In this document: positions 16,799-26,380 of the stretch, one piece after another | Layout of the letters: every line of letters begins with the position of its first letter | Position numbering within the stretch: position 1 is the stretch's first letter | From: CAZYFH01 sp965197395 | Lineage (GTDB): Bacteria; Acidobacteriota; Vicinamibacteria; Vicinamibacterales; UBA8438 | Assembly: GCA_965197395.1 (NCBI GenBank) | Contig: OZ240205.1 | Coordinates: forward strand, 1,550,001-1,614,000 | Length of the DNA stretch: 64,000 bases | Direction of reading: 5' to 3' | Notes under the pieces: generated by a model | Seen by the model: only the letters and a program-made list of their open reading frames with translations | Database searches by the model: none | Told to the model about the DNA's origin: nothing | Made by a program: the position numbers and the translations under genes

Positions 16799-18241
16799 CT
16801 AGAGTTCGGGCCGCTGCCAGGGCTCTCGTGTGAGCAGCTCGCCGCTGCCGGGAGCGCCGAGGACCTCCCCGTCGCGGTAGACGAGCTCGCCCCGCCGGAT
16901 CGTCATCGTCGGCCACCCGGTCACCTCGCGCCCTGCGTGCACCGAATACCCGCTGCGGGACAGCATGTCCTCGTCGCGTATCTCCCGCGACTCCTCCGGA
17001 TCCCACAGCACGAGGTCGGCATCCGACCCAACGGCGATCGTGCCCTTTCGCGGATAGAGCCCGAACAGCTTCGCCGCGTTGGTCGAGGTGACCGCAACAA
17101 AGCGCTCCAGCGTGATGCGGCCGGTCCGCACGCCGTCGGCGTAGATCATCGGCAGCATCACCTGCAGGTTGCTCATCCCGGCTCGATGCGTCGCCACGGT
17201 CTGCGCGGGGTCGAGCTTCTGCTCACGTGTGTAGGCGACGTGATCCGAGGCGACGACGTGGATCGACCCGCGCGCAATCCCCTGCCAGAGCGCGTCCTGA
17301 TCGCGCTGCGACCGCAGCGGCGGCTGACCGATGTAGAGGCCCGCGGTCGGTCCCTCGAAACGCTCGCGCGTCAGGTGGAGATAGATGGGCCGCGTCTCGA
17401 CGTAGACCGGCAGACCGCGACGCCGCGCAGTCTCCGTCACGCGGAGCGCCTCCCGCGATGAGAGATGCACGATGTAGAGGGGCACCCCTGTCGCCTCAGC
17501 CATCGCGACGGCACGGTGAATCGCGGCCACCTCGGCTGCAACCGGCCGCGCATCAGCGAAGTACTCGAGCCCGCCGCGCCCCTCGTCGACAAACCGATCG
17601 GCGGTTGCGGCGACGATGCCCGCGTCCTCGCAGTGCATCATCAGCAGGACGCCGGCCTCCTCTGCCGCGCGCATCGTCTCGAGAAACCCCGGGACCTGCC
17701 GATCGAACGACGGCCGCACCATGAACACTTTGATGGTTGGCTGACCCGCCTCGGCCAGCGCGTCGAGGGTCTCAGCCGTCGCCGTGCTCGGATCCGAGAC
17801 GATCGGGTGGTAGATGACATCGGCAATCGTTTCGGCGCGAATGGCCGCCACCGCCCGGTTCAGCGTTGCCACCGGGGCCTCGCCGTCACGCACGCCGCCG
17901 AAGTTGGAGATGGTGGTGATCCCGCCGGCGAGCGCCGCGGCCGAGCCGCTCGTGTAGTCGTCAACACCGATGCCGCCGAGGTGCACGTGCGGATCGATGC
18001 CGCCGGGCAGGATCAGGAGACCGCTAGCGTCGACCTCGACGGTGTTCGGGTCACGGGCCTCGAGCCCCTGGCCAATCGCGCTGATGGCCGACCCGAGCAC
18101 GCGCACGTCGGCCGCACGCCGACCATCGACAGTGACGACCTCGCCGCCCCGAATGAGCAGCTCGCGGGGCTGTTGCGCGGGTGCGACCATGCCGGCCGCC
18201 ACAACGCCGATAACGGCGACCGCGCAAGGAAGACATCTCAT
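16799..18241 (-). CDS. secreted dihydropyrimidinase/hydantoinase-like amidohydrolase
   Basis: 480 aa from the ATG at 18241, which overlaps the MFS stop by ATGA; the frame stays open far upstream, but that part shadows the MFS gene. A signal peptide (MRCLPCAVAVIGVVAAGMVA) makes this an exported member of a normally cytoplasmic family. All six metal-centre residues are present: His85 and His87 (GIDPHVHLGG), the carboxylated Lys171 (PTIKVFMV), His203 (LMMHCED), His259 (YIVHLSS) and Asp333 (ASDHVAYT). It should hydrolyse a cyclic amide or imide ring. Coupling to an exporter suggests that substrate or product crosses the inner membrane, or that both deal with one toxic compound (inference). Confidence 0.9.
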   Translation of the reverse strand: MRCLPCAVAVIGVVAAGMVAPAQQPRELLIRGGEVVTVDGRRAADVRVLGSAISAIGQGLEARDPNTVEVDASGLLILPGGIDPHVHLGGIGVDDYTSGSAAALAGGITTISNFGGVRDGEAPVATLNRAVAAIRAETIADVIYHPIVSDPSTATAETLDALAEAGQPTIKVFMVRPSFDRQVPGFLETMRAAEEAGVLLMMHCEDAGIVAATADRFVDEGRGGLEYFADARPVAAEVAAIHRAVAMAEATGVPLYIVHLSSREALRVTETARRRGLPVYVETRPIYLHLTRERFEGPTAGLYIGQPPLRSQRDQDALWQGIARGSIHVVASDHVAYTREQKLDPAQTVATHRAGMSNLQVMLPMIYADGVRTGRITLERFVAVTSTNAAKLFGLYPRKGTIAVGSDADLVLWDPEESREIRDEDMLSRSGYSVHAGREVTGWPTMTIRRGELVYRDGEVLGAPGSGELLTREPWQRPEL

Positions 18242-19821
18242 CGCGTACCCCGGCTCGCGGAGAGTACACCCGATTCCTCGGCGCCGTCGGCGAGGACCGC
18301 CGGACCGACCGTGTCGCGCAAGGGGATCTCCTGCAGATACCACGACAGCACGAACCCAATCACCATGACCGGCACCGCCCAGAAGAACACCGCCTGGATG
18401 GCCAGCTCGAGTGACGCCTCGATGCCGCCCGAGACCGCCGGCGGGAGCGCGCGAATCGCCGCCGGGCTGTTCAGGAGCTGTGTCACCTCGCCGCTCACGG
18501 CGGACAGCGCGTCGGCGGGGATACGCGCCGGGAGCTCCTTCAGCAATCGCGCGTTCATGATGGCGCCGAAGATCGCCACGCCGAATGATCCCCCCAGTGA
18601 GCGGAAGAACTGCGCCGACGACGTTGCCACACCGAGATCGCGGTATTCCGCGGCGTTCTGGATCGCGAGCAGCGAGACTTGCATCACCATCCCGACGCCC
18701 AATCCGAGCAGCACCATGGCCGTGGAGCTGGCCCACTGGGGCGTCTGGGCCGTCATCAGACTGAGCAGATACATCCCGGCGATCGCGAGGGCGGAACCGA
18801 CCACCGGAAACACCTTGTAGCGTCCGGTCGCGGTGGTCAAACGACCCGAGCCGACAGACCCCACGACGACGCCGGCGGTGAGCGGCAGGATCAGCAGGCC
18901 CGAGCTGGTCGCGGACACGCCGGTCACGACCTGGAGAAACAGCGGCAGAAAGACGATGCCGCCGAACAACGCGAGCCCGATCAGGAAGCCGAGCGCGGAG
19001 CTGATCGAGAAGATCGGATTCCGGAACAGACGCAGTGGCAGCAACGGCTCCGCGACACGCCCTTCCCAGACGAGGAAGCCGGCGGTGAGCGCCACGCCCA
19101 TCCCCGCCAGGCCGACGATGACCGGCGACGCCCAGGGATACTCGGTGCCGCCCCAGACCAGCGCCAGCAAGACGCAGCTGACGCCGCCGATCAAGAGGAC
19201 GGCCCCTTCGACGTCTATGCGATGGCGCACGTTGGGCACGGGCAGGCGCAGGACGCTGGACGTGACGGCGAACGCGATCGCGCCGACCGGGATGTTGATC
19301 AGGAAGACCCACCGCCAGGTCGTCGTGTCAACGATGAAGCCGCCAATGAGCGGCCCGATGACGCTGGCAAAGGCCCAGACTCCCGCGAGGTACCCGATGT
19401 AGCGTCCGCGCTGGCGCGGCGAGACGATGTCGCCGACGACCGCGAAGGTCAACGCCATCACGCCGCCGGCGCCGACGCCCTGCACCCCGCGGAAGAGGAT
19501 GAGCTGGAACATCCCCTGTGCGACGCCGGCGAGCAGCGACCCCAGGAGGAAGATCAGAATGGCGGCCTGAAATGTGAGCCGCCGTCCGTAAATGTCGCTC
19601 AGCTTCCCGTAGAGCGGTGTGCACACCGTCGAGCTCAGCAGATACGCGGTGACGACCCAGGAGTAGTAGTCGAGGCCCCCGAGCTTCCCCACGATCGTCG
19701 GGAGCGCCGTCGCCACGATTGTCTGGTCGAGCGCGGCCAGGAACAGCCCGGTCATCAGACCGCTGAAGATAATGAGGATTTGACGATGCGTGAACGGGAC
19801 GGACGGGGATTGTGTCGTCAC
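18238..19821 (-). CDS. MFS transporter, DHA2 (14-helix drug:H+ antiporter) family
   Basis: 527 aa if the GTG at 19821 is used; the frame is open much further upstream but that part covers the DUF2911 gene in another frame. Family motifs: LDQTIVATALPTIVG in helix 1, GKLSDIYGRRLTFQAAI (motif A), LILFRGVQGVGAGGVMALTF (motif B), GPLIGGFIVDTTTWRWVFLI (motif C). About 14 hydrophobic helices are visible, as in EmrB/QacA exporters. No strong ribosome site marks the start, so the exact N-terminus is uncertain. Its stop overlaps the start of the amidohydrolase gene. The substrate is unknown. Confidence 0.88.
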   Translation of the reverse strand: MTTQSPSVPFTHRQILIIFSGLMTGLFLAALDQTIVATALPTIVGKLGGLDYYSWVVTAYLLSSTVCTPLYGKLSDIYGRRLTFQAAILIFLLGSLLAGVAQGMFQLILFRGVQGVGAGGVMALTFAVVGDIVSPRQRGRYIGYLAGVWAFASVIGPLIGGFIVDTTTWRWVFLINIPVGAIAFAVTSSVLRLPVPNVRHRIDVEGAVLLIGGVSCVLLALVWGGTEYPWASPVIVGLAGMGVALTAGFLVWEGRVAEPLLPLRLFRNPIFSISSALGFLIGLALFGGIVFLPLFLQVVTGVSATSSGLLILPLTAGVVVGSVGSGRLTTATGRYKVFPVVGSALAIAGMYLLSLMTAQTPQWASSTAMVLLGLGVGMVMQVSLLAIQNAAEYRDLGVATSSAQFFRSLGGSFGVAIFGAIMNARLLKELPARIPADALSAVSGEVTQLLNSPAAIRALPPAVSGGIEASLELAIQAVFFWAVPVMVIGFVLSWYLQEIPLRDTVGPAVLADGAEESGVLSASRGTR

Positions 19822-19958
19822 GAGAGGCGTGGCGGCGGATGATGACGGCAGGTGTGAACGGTTTTTGAGCTCGAGACCTGGAGCCGTACGCGAGCGAGGC
19901 CGGAGTGTGGGGGCGCCACGTCGGCCCCCAACCTCCGGCCCCCAGTCACCTTCGCGTC

Positions 19959-20582
19959 CTAGTTCGCCAACTCGACCGACACGATCGCGAGCTGGTTGTC
20001 CCACAGCATGAGCATTGTGCCGCCCTGCTGGGTGACGTCCTGGAATCCGATGACGAGCTGATCCGCCGAGAACTCGACGGTCATCGCTTGCATCGTCGTC
20101 CGCATCACGTCCTTCTCGGGCGTGTAGCCGTACGCGCCCCAGAGCGCGTTGGGGTTGTCCTCGCGAAAGTCGTCCTTGACGCCCCACGTCGTGAAGATCA
20201 ACTCCCAGGCCGTCGGGTTGGAGAGGTCGGCGAACATGGTGTATTCGCCGGCGGGCAGCCGCTGCCCCCCGATCATCAGGTCGGCCTCGGTCGTGAACGT
20301 CGTCGTCTGATCGGCGCCGACGCGCCAGATCGGTGCCCCGAGGAGGAGCCCCTGGCCGAACTCGTCGCCCGATCCGAAGATGCCCTGGCGCCCTCTGAGA
20401 ATCGGGCGGCCGTAGTGGATGTCGATCCACTTACCACCTTCGTACTGCCCGTCGGCGTTGAAGCTGCCGCCCAGCTGTGTCGCGGTGTGGCCGCGGGTAC
20501 TGGGTGGCCGGTTCTGCGCCTCGACCACACTGGTCAGCAGCACGATGGCCGCCACGACGCCACCGATCTTCGGCACGCGCAT
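19959..20582 (-). CDS. secreted DUF2911 protein
   Basis: 207 aa with a signal peptide (MRVPKIGGVVAAIVLLTSVV) and a strong ribosome site (GGAGGGAGC before ATG). The body follows the DUF2911 pattern: IHYGRPILRGRQGIFG, WRVGADQTTTFTTEADLMI, LPAGEYTMFADLSNPTAWEL, WGAYGYTPEKDVMR. These are small periplasmic beta proteins of unknown function, common in Bacteroidetes and Acidobacteria. 30 nt downstream of the 208-aa gene on the same strand, so likely co-transcribed with it. The 137 nt after its stop hold no gene. Confidence 0.9.
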   Translation of the reverse strand: MRVPKIGGVVAAIVLLTSVVEAQNRPPSTRGHTATQLGGSFNADGQYEGGKWIDIHYGRPILRGRQGIFGSGDEFGQGLLLGAPIWRVGADQTTTFTTEADLMIGGQRLPAGEYTMFADLSNPTAWELIFTTWGVKDDFREDNPNALWGAYGYTPEKDVMRTTMQAMTVEFSADQLVIGFQDVTQQGGTMLMLWDNQLAIVSVELAN

Positions 20583-20612
20583 GCTCCCTCCGATAGTTGA
20601 GTAACGTCTCCG

Positions 20613-21239
20613 CTACATCCCGAGCATGAGGTTGCCGACGTGCACGTCCAGCAGGTGCGTCACACGCAGCCCGGTGATTCCATCCGTGTCGACCTCGGAT
20701 CGAGGGAGGGTCGCCACTTCGGTGTCGTTCACCAGGAAGCGCACCTGCGAGCTCCCGACCTCGACCGCCAGCTTGTTATTCGACCGTCCGTCGCCGTCGA
20801 GATCGTTAATCGCCGGGACGGCGGTCCAGTCGACGACAATCGGCGTGTCGCTACCCATCCGCTTCTTAATCATGCACATGCCACCCTGACGGATGACGAA
20901 ATACGAGTACTGCTGGTTGGGGCCATCCAGGTCGGATCCGCCCCAGAACAACCCGTAGGCGTTGGGATGACCCGACGGCTCGGTCTGGATGAAGGACGCG
21001 CTAATGGTGAAATTCCCCTTCGCCATGCTGTTCGGCTGCCAGAAGATGGCGCCGCCGCGCCCGCCCGTCGTCGCGTGGACGCCGTCGCCCATCGTCCTGA
21101 AATGAAGCACGCTATCCACGTCCGTACCGCCATCGAGCCTCGTCTCCCAGCCGGACGCCTCGTTGCCGCCCGTCTGGGCCTGGGCCACGAGTGGAACCGC
21201 CAACGCCGCCACGACCATCGCAATCAGTAGCTTCCGCAT
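20613..21239 (-). CDS. small secreted beta-rich protein, unknown function
   Basis: 208 aa, start supported by GGGGGAGAGTC before the ATG and by a signal peptide (MRKLLIAMVVAALAVPLVAQAQ). The pattern (GRGGAIFWQPNSMAKGNFTI, HPNAYGLFWGGSDLDGPNQQ, YSYFVIRQGGMCMIKKR, NKLAVEVGSSQVRFLVNDTE, GLRVTHLLDVHVGNLML) is that of a concanavalin-like beta-sandwich, as in DUF1080/LamG proteins. No catalytic residues can be named. A DLDGDGR turn may bind calcium. It is probably a carbohydrate- or ligand-binding periplasmic protein (inference). Confidence 0.75.
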   Translation of the reverse strand: MRKLLIAMVVAALAVPLVAQAQTGGNEASGWETRLDGGTDVDSVLHFRTMGDGVHATTGGRGGAIFWQPNSMAKGNFTISASFIQTEPSGHPNAYGLFWGGSDLDGPNQQYSYFVIRQGGMCMIKKRMGSDTPIVVDWTAVPAINDLDGDGRSNNKLAVEVGSSQVRFLVNDTEVATLPRSEVDTDGITGLRVTHLLDVHVGNLMLGM

Positions 21240-21299
21240 GACTCTCCCCCTTGTGTGTTGGAACGGTGCGGCCGACCCATCAGCATGGATCGAACCCGC

Positions 21300-22940
<1,641 letters not shown>

Positions 22941-22953
22941 CGGGTGATTGTAA

Positions 22954-23526
22954 CTAGTGTCCCGCGTGCGCCTGCCGGAACTTCCTCAGCAGCTCGTACA
23001 GCACGACCCCGCCGGCCGTTGCGACGTTGAGCGAGTGCTTGACCCCGCGCATCGGCACCCGCACGTGGGTGTCGCAATGGTCGAGGATCGGGTCCTCGAG
23101 CCCGTCGACCTCGTGGCCGAAGATGACGGAGACCGGGAATCGCGGCTGCCAATCGAACAGATCGACGGCATGCAGGCTCGTTTCGACCGCGGCGATCTCT
23201 CGCCCCGCGACCCGCGCCGCCTGGACGGCCGCGAGGGTGTCGTCGCAGCGCTGCCACCGCACGTGCTCCTCCGAGCCGAGTGCCGTCTTCGCGATCTCGC
23301 GATGCGGCGGATGTCCAGTGATGCCGGCGAGTAGAAGCCGGTCGGCGCCAACTGCGTCCGCCGTCCGGAAGAACGCACCGACGTTGTACAGACTACGGAC
23401 GTTGTGCAAGACGACCTGCACCGGGAGCGCGCCGAGTCCTTCATAGGCGGCGGCCAGTGCCGTGGCAACGAACGGCATCCGGTCTGTGGGTGCCTCCGGT
23501 CTCGAGCCGCGGCCTTCGATCCTCAC
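22954..23526 (-). CDS. SpoU/TrmH-family RNA 2'-O-methyltransferase
   Basis: 190 aa from the GTG at 23526, which overlaps the aldehyde dehydrogenase stop as GTGA; an internal ATG at 23478 (174 aa) is possible. The three SPOUT motifs are clear: VVLHNVRSLYNVGAFFRTAD (motif 1), VSVIFGHEVDGLEDPILDHC (motif 2) and VRVPMRGVKHSLNVATAGGV (motif 3), which form the knotted SAM site. The conserved Arg and Glu of the catalytic face are present. The target is a ribose in tRNA or rRNA; the exact position cannot be told. No N-terminal RNA-binding domain is present, so it is a minimal SpoU protein. Confidence 0.9.
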   Translation of the reverse strand: MRIEGRGSRPEAPTDRMPFVATALAAAYEGLGALPVQVVLHNVRSLYNVGAFFRTADAVGADRLLLAGITGHPPHREIAKTALGSEEHVRWQRCDDTLAAVQAARVAGREIAAVETSLHAVDLFDWQPRFPVSVIFGHEVDGLEDPILDHCDTHVRVPMRGVKHSLNVATAGGVVLYELLRKFRQAHAGH

Positions 23527-24950
23527 TTGGCGACGTTGACCGTCTGAAGCTCGGTGAATCCAAGCAGTCCCCACGGCCCGTTCTCGACACCGATTCCCGA
23601 CCACTTCGCGCCACCGAACGGTGCATGGGGCAACACGTTGAGATGCTGGTTGACCCAGGCAGTCCCGCACTCGAGCCCGTGGGCCACTTCCGTCGCGCGC
23701 GCGACATCCGACGACCAGACGGACCCGCTCAGGCCGAAATGGGTCGCGTTGGCCCGCGCGACCGCGTCGTCCAGGTCCGTGTAGGGAATGACCGGGAGCG
23801 CCGGACCGAACTGCTCCTCGTCGACGAGCCGCGTGCCGTCGGCCACGTCACCGACGATTGTCGGCGCGTAGAAATACCCGCGGTCACCGACGCGCTCGCC
23901 GCCTGCGACGACGCGCGCGCCGTTCCGCTTCGCGTCTTCCACCAGCTCGGTGACCCGCTCGAGCTGCGGTGCGTTGTTGAGCGGACCGATCTGGCTCGCG
24001 TCGTCGAAGCCGTCACCGACGCGCGCCCCGGCTGCCGCCGCGCCGAGATGCTCGAGGAACGCGGCGTACTGGTCTTCGTGCACATACACCCGCTTGATTG
24101 CGCTGCACACCTGGCCGCAGTTCTCGAAGGCGCCCCAGAACAGCTTCTTGGCCACCGCCGCGGGATCGACGTCGGGCAGCACCACCGCGGGATCGTTGCC
24201 ACCGAGCTCCAGCGTGACCCGCTTGAGATCGGGCGCCGCGGCCGCCGCGACGAGCTTCCCGGTCGCCACCGACCCGGTGAACGAGATCTTTCGGACCGCG
24301 GGGTGCGTGGTCATCCACGCGCCGAGCTCGTCGCTGCCGGACACGACGTTGAGCACGCCCGACGGCAGGACCGCCCGGAGAATCTCGCCGAGCTTCAACG
24401 TCGCGAGCGGCGTGAAGGGTGACGGCTTCAGCACCATCGTGTTGCCGGCGCGCAACGCCGGTGCGATCTTCCACACCGCCAGCGACACCGGATAGTTCCA
24501 CGGCGTGATGGCCGCCACCACGCCGTGCGGGCGGCGGCGAACCTCGACACGGACGCGGTCGTTGTCCAGCGCCACCTCGACCGGCAGCTCGAGCGTGGCG
24601 GTGTACTCGAACCATTTGGCCGCGCCTTTGAGCTCGGCCTCCGCCTTGGCCAGCGGCTTCCCCTGCTCACGGGTCAGTATCGGCGCCAGCTCACCGATAT
24701 GCGCCCGCACCGCGCCGGCGCAGGCGTTCAGCACCTCGCGACGGGAGCCCTCGGCGGCGGGGTCGCGCCAAGCGCCGTACGCCTCGGCGGCTGCGGCCAT
24801 GGCCGTGTCCAGCTGGGACCGTGTGCACTCCGGTGCCTGGTCGAACACCTCGCCGGTCGACGGATTAATGACGCCGAACGACCGTTCGGCCGCCGCGGCA
24901 GCGCCGGCGATGGTCATCGAGTGCGTATCCGTATTCAGGGCTATCGACAT
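23523..24950 (-). CDS. NAD(P)+-dependent aldehyde dehydrogenase
   Basis: 475 aa. Catalytic set complete: Asn152 (ITPWNYPVS), Glu248 (VTLELGGNDP) and Cys282 (NCGQVCSAIKR). The SFTGSVATGK nucleotide loop is present. The ribosome site GGGAGCG precedes the ATG. Oxidises an aldehyde to an acid; an ACKRVYV-like segment with a Cys pair around the nucleophile and a short N-terminus suggest the succinate-semialdehyde/broad-substrate branch, but substrate is not determined. Its stop overlaps the start of the SpoU gene. Divergent from the M48 peptidase gene with 68 nt between the two starts. Confidence 0.93.
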   Translation of the reverse strand: MSIALNTDTHSMTIAGAAAAAERSFGVINPSTGEVFDQAPECTRSQLDTAMAAAAEAYGAWRDPAAEGSRREVLNACAGAVRAHIGELAPILTREQGKPLAKAEAELKGAAKWFEYTATLELPVEVALDNDRVRVEVRRRPHGVVAAITPWNYPVSLAVWKIAPALRAGNTMVLKPSPFTPLATLKLGEILRAVLPSGVLNVVSGSDELGAWMTTHPAVRKISFTGSVATGKLVAAAAAPDLKRVTLELGGNDPAVVLPDVDPAAVAKKLFWGAFENCGQVCSAIKRVYVHEDQYAAFLEHLGAAAAGARVGDGFDDASQIGPLNNAPQLERVTELVEDAKRNGARVVAGGERVGDRGYFYAPTIVGDVADGTRLVDEEQFGPALPVIPYTDLDDAVARANATHFGLSGSVWSSDVARATEVAHGLECGTAWVNQHLNVLPHAPFGGAKWSGIGVENGPWGLLGFTELQTVNVAK

Positions 24951-25018
24951 CGGTCGCTCCCAACTGCTCGAGTGGGGGATCAGAGTATAAGAGATCGTCA
25001 GGGAGGTGATTCGGCGCC

Positions 25019-26266
25019 ATGAACGTCTATGCGGTCATCATCCTCGTAGCCCTCGTTGGCGAGTATGTGCTCGGGACCGTGTCCGCCGCGCTGAGCCTGC
25101 GCGCGCTCAGCTCGACGTTGCCGGCCGAGTTCGCCGGCGTGTTCGATGGCGACCGCTATGCGCGGTCGCAGGACTACACGCGGGTCCGTACCCGCTTCGG
25201 GCTGCTGCGGGGCACGATCGAGCTCGCGGTGCTCCTTGTGTGGTGGCAGGCCGGCGGATTCGAGTGGTTCGATCAGATCGTGCGCGGCCTGGGCTTCGGG
25301 TCGATCGTCACCGGTCTGGTCTACATCGCGGGGCTCGGAGCCGCCTCTGTGGTCCTGGGCCTCCCGTTTCGGATCTACTCGACGTTCGTCATCGAGGAAC
25401 GGTACGGATTCAACCGCACGACGCCGGCCACGTTCGTGGCCGATCTCCTCAAGGGCCTGCTGCTCGCGCTGGTGCTCGGCGGCGCGCTGCTCACCGTCGT
25501 GCTGGCCTTCTTCGAGTGGGCCGGGCCGCTGGCCTGGCTCTGGTGTTGGCTGGTGGCGTCGGCCGTCATGCTCGTCGTGCAGTTCCTGGCGCCGACCTGG
25601 ATCATGCCGCTCTTCAACACCTTCACGCCGCTCCACGGCGGCGAGCTGCATGGGGCCATCCTGCGTTACGCCGAGTCCGTGCGGTTTCCGTTGCAGGGTG
25701 TCTTCGTCGTCGATGGTTCACGACGGTCGTCCAAGGCCAACGCCTTCTTCACCGGGTTCGGCCGGCACAAGCGGATCGGCCTCTTCGACACCCTCGTGGA
25801 GCACTACAGCGTCCCGGAGCTGGTCGCGGTCGTCGCCCACGAGGTCGGGCACTACAAGAAGCAACACATCTGGAAAGCGACGGTGCTCGCCGTCGCCCAT
25901 CTGGGCGTGACGCTCTGGGTGCTCTCGCTGTTCCTCGAACGCGACGGGCTGTTCGCAGCGTTCTATCTGACCGAGCCCTCGGTCTATGCGGGGCTCGTGT
26001 TCTTCGGGCTGCTCTTCGCCCCGATCGAGCTGGTGCTCTCGGTGCTCGTCAACGTCTTCTCGCGGAAGAACGAGTTCGAGGCCGACGCGTTCGCGGCCCG
26101 CACGACCGGCGACGGCGAGCCACTGATCAGGGCGCTCAAGAAACTGTCAGCCGACAACCTGTCGAATCTGACGCCGCACCCGTTCGACGTCTTTCTGCAT
26201 CACTCGCACCCGACCGTGCTCCGCCGGATCGAGGCATTGCGGGACGCAGCAGGAGGCTACCCGTGA
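25019..26266 (+). CDS. M48 (Ste24/CAAX-type) membrane zinc metallopeptidase
   Basis: 415 aa. Zinc site HEVGH at 274-278 (VVAHEVGHYKKQH) with the third ligand Glu354 (NEFEADAFA), both as in Ste24-type proteases. About seven membrane segments, for example MNVYAVIILVALVGEYVLGT, LLLALVLGGALLTVVLAFFE and LVFFGLLFAPIELVLSVLVN. N-terminal M48 segment: IEERYGFNRTTPATF, also family-typical. Ribosome site GGAGGTGATT upstream of ATG. Bacterial members degrade or process membrane proteins in the inner membrane. It converges with the M28 gene; the 114 nt between them hold nothing recognisable. Confidence 0.95.
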   Translation: MNVYAVIILVALVGEYVLGTVSAALSLRALSSTLPAEFAGVFDGDRYARSQDYTRVRTRFGLLRGTIELAVLLVWWQAGGFEWFDQIVRGLGFGSIVTGLVYIAGLGAASVVLGLPFRIYSTFVIEERYGFNRTTPATFVADLLKGLLLALVLGGALLTVVLAFFEWAGPLAWLWCWLVASAVMLVVQFLAPTWIMPLFNTFTPLHGGELHGAILRYAESVRFPLQGVFVVDGSRRSSKANAFFTGFGRHKRIGLFDTLVEHYSVPELVAVVAHEVGHYKKQHIWKATVLAVAHLGVTLWVLSLFLERDGLFAAFYLTEPSVYAGLVFFGLLFAPIELVLSVLVNVFSRKNEFEADAFAARTTGDGEPLIRALKKLSADNLSNLTPHPFDVFLHHSHPTVLRRIEALRDAAGGYP

Positions 26267-26380
26267 GAGGCGGGGATTGAGGATGACCGCAAGACAAGGG
26301 GGGAGGAAGCGGTGCGGTGCTGGCCGCCTGGTGCCGCTCTGGCTCCGCGACTCCCGTCGTCGTGTGCTAGAGGCGGGTCG

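Noticed and set aside
18242..19312. N-terminal extension of the hydantoinase frame
   Set aside because: The extension is an Arg/Gly-rich shadow of the MFS gene; the ATG at 18241 with ATGA overlap and a signal peptide is the real start.
19822..20430. N-terminal extension of the MFS frame
   Set aside because: It is out-of-frame sequence over DUF2911, and the first MFS helix begins just after 19821.
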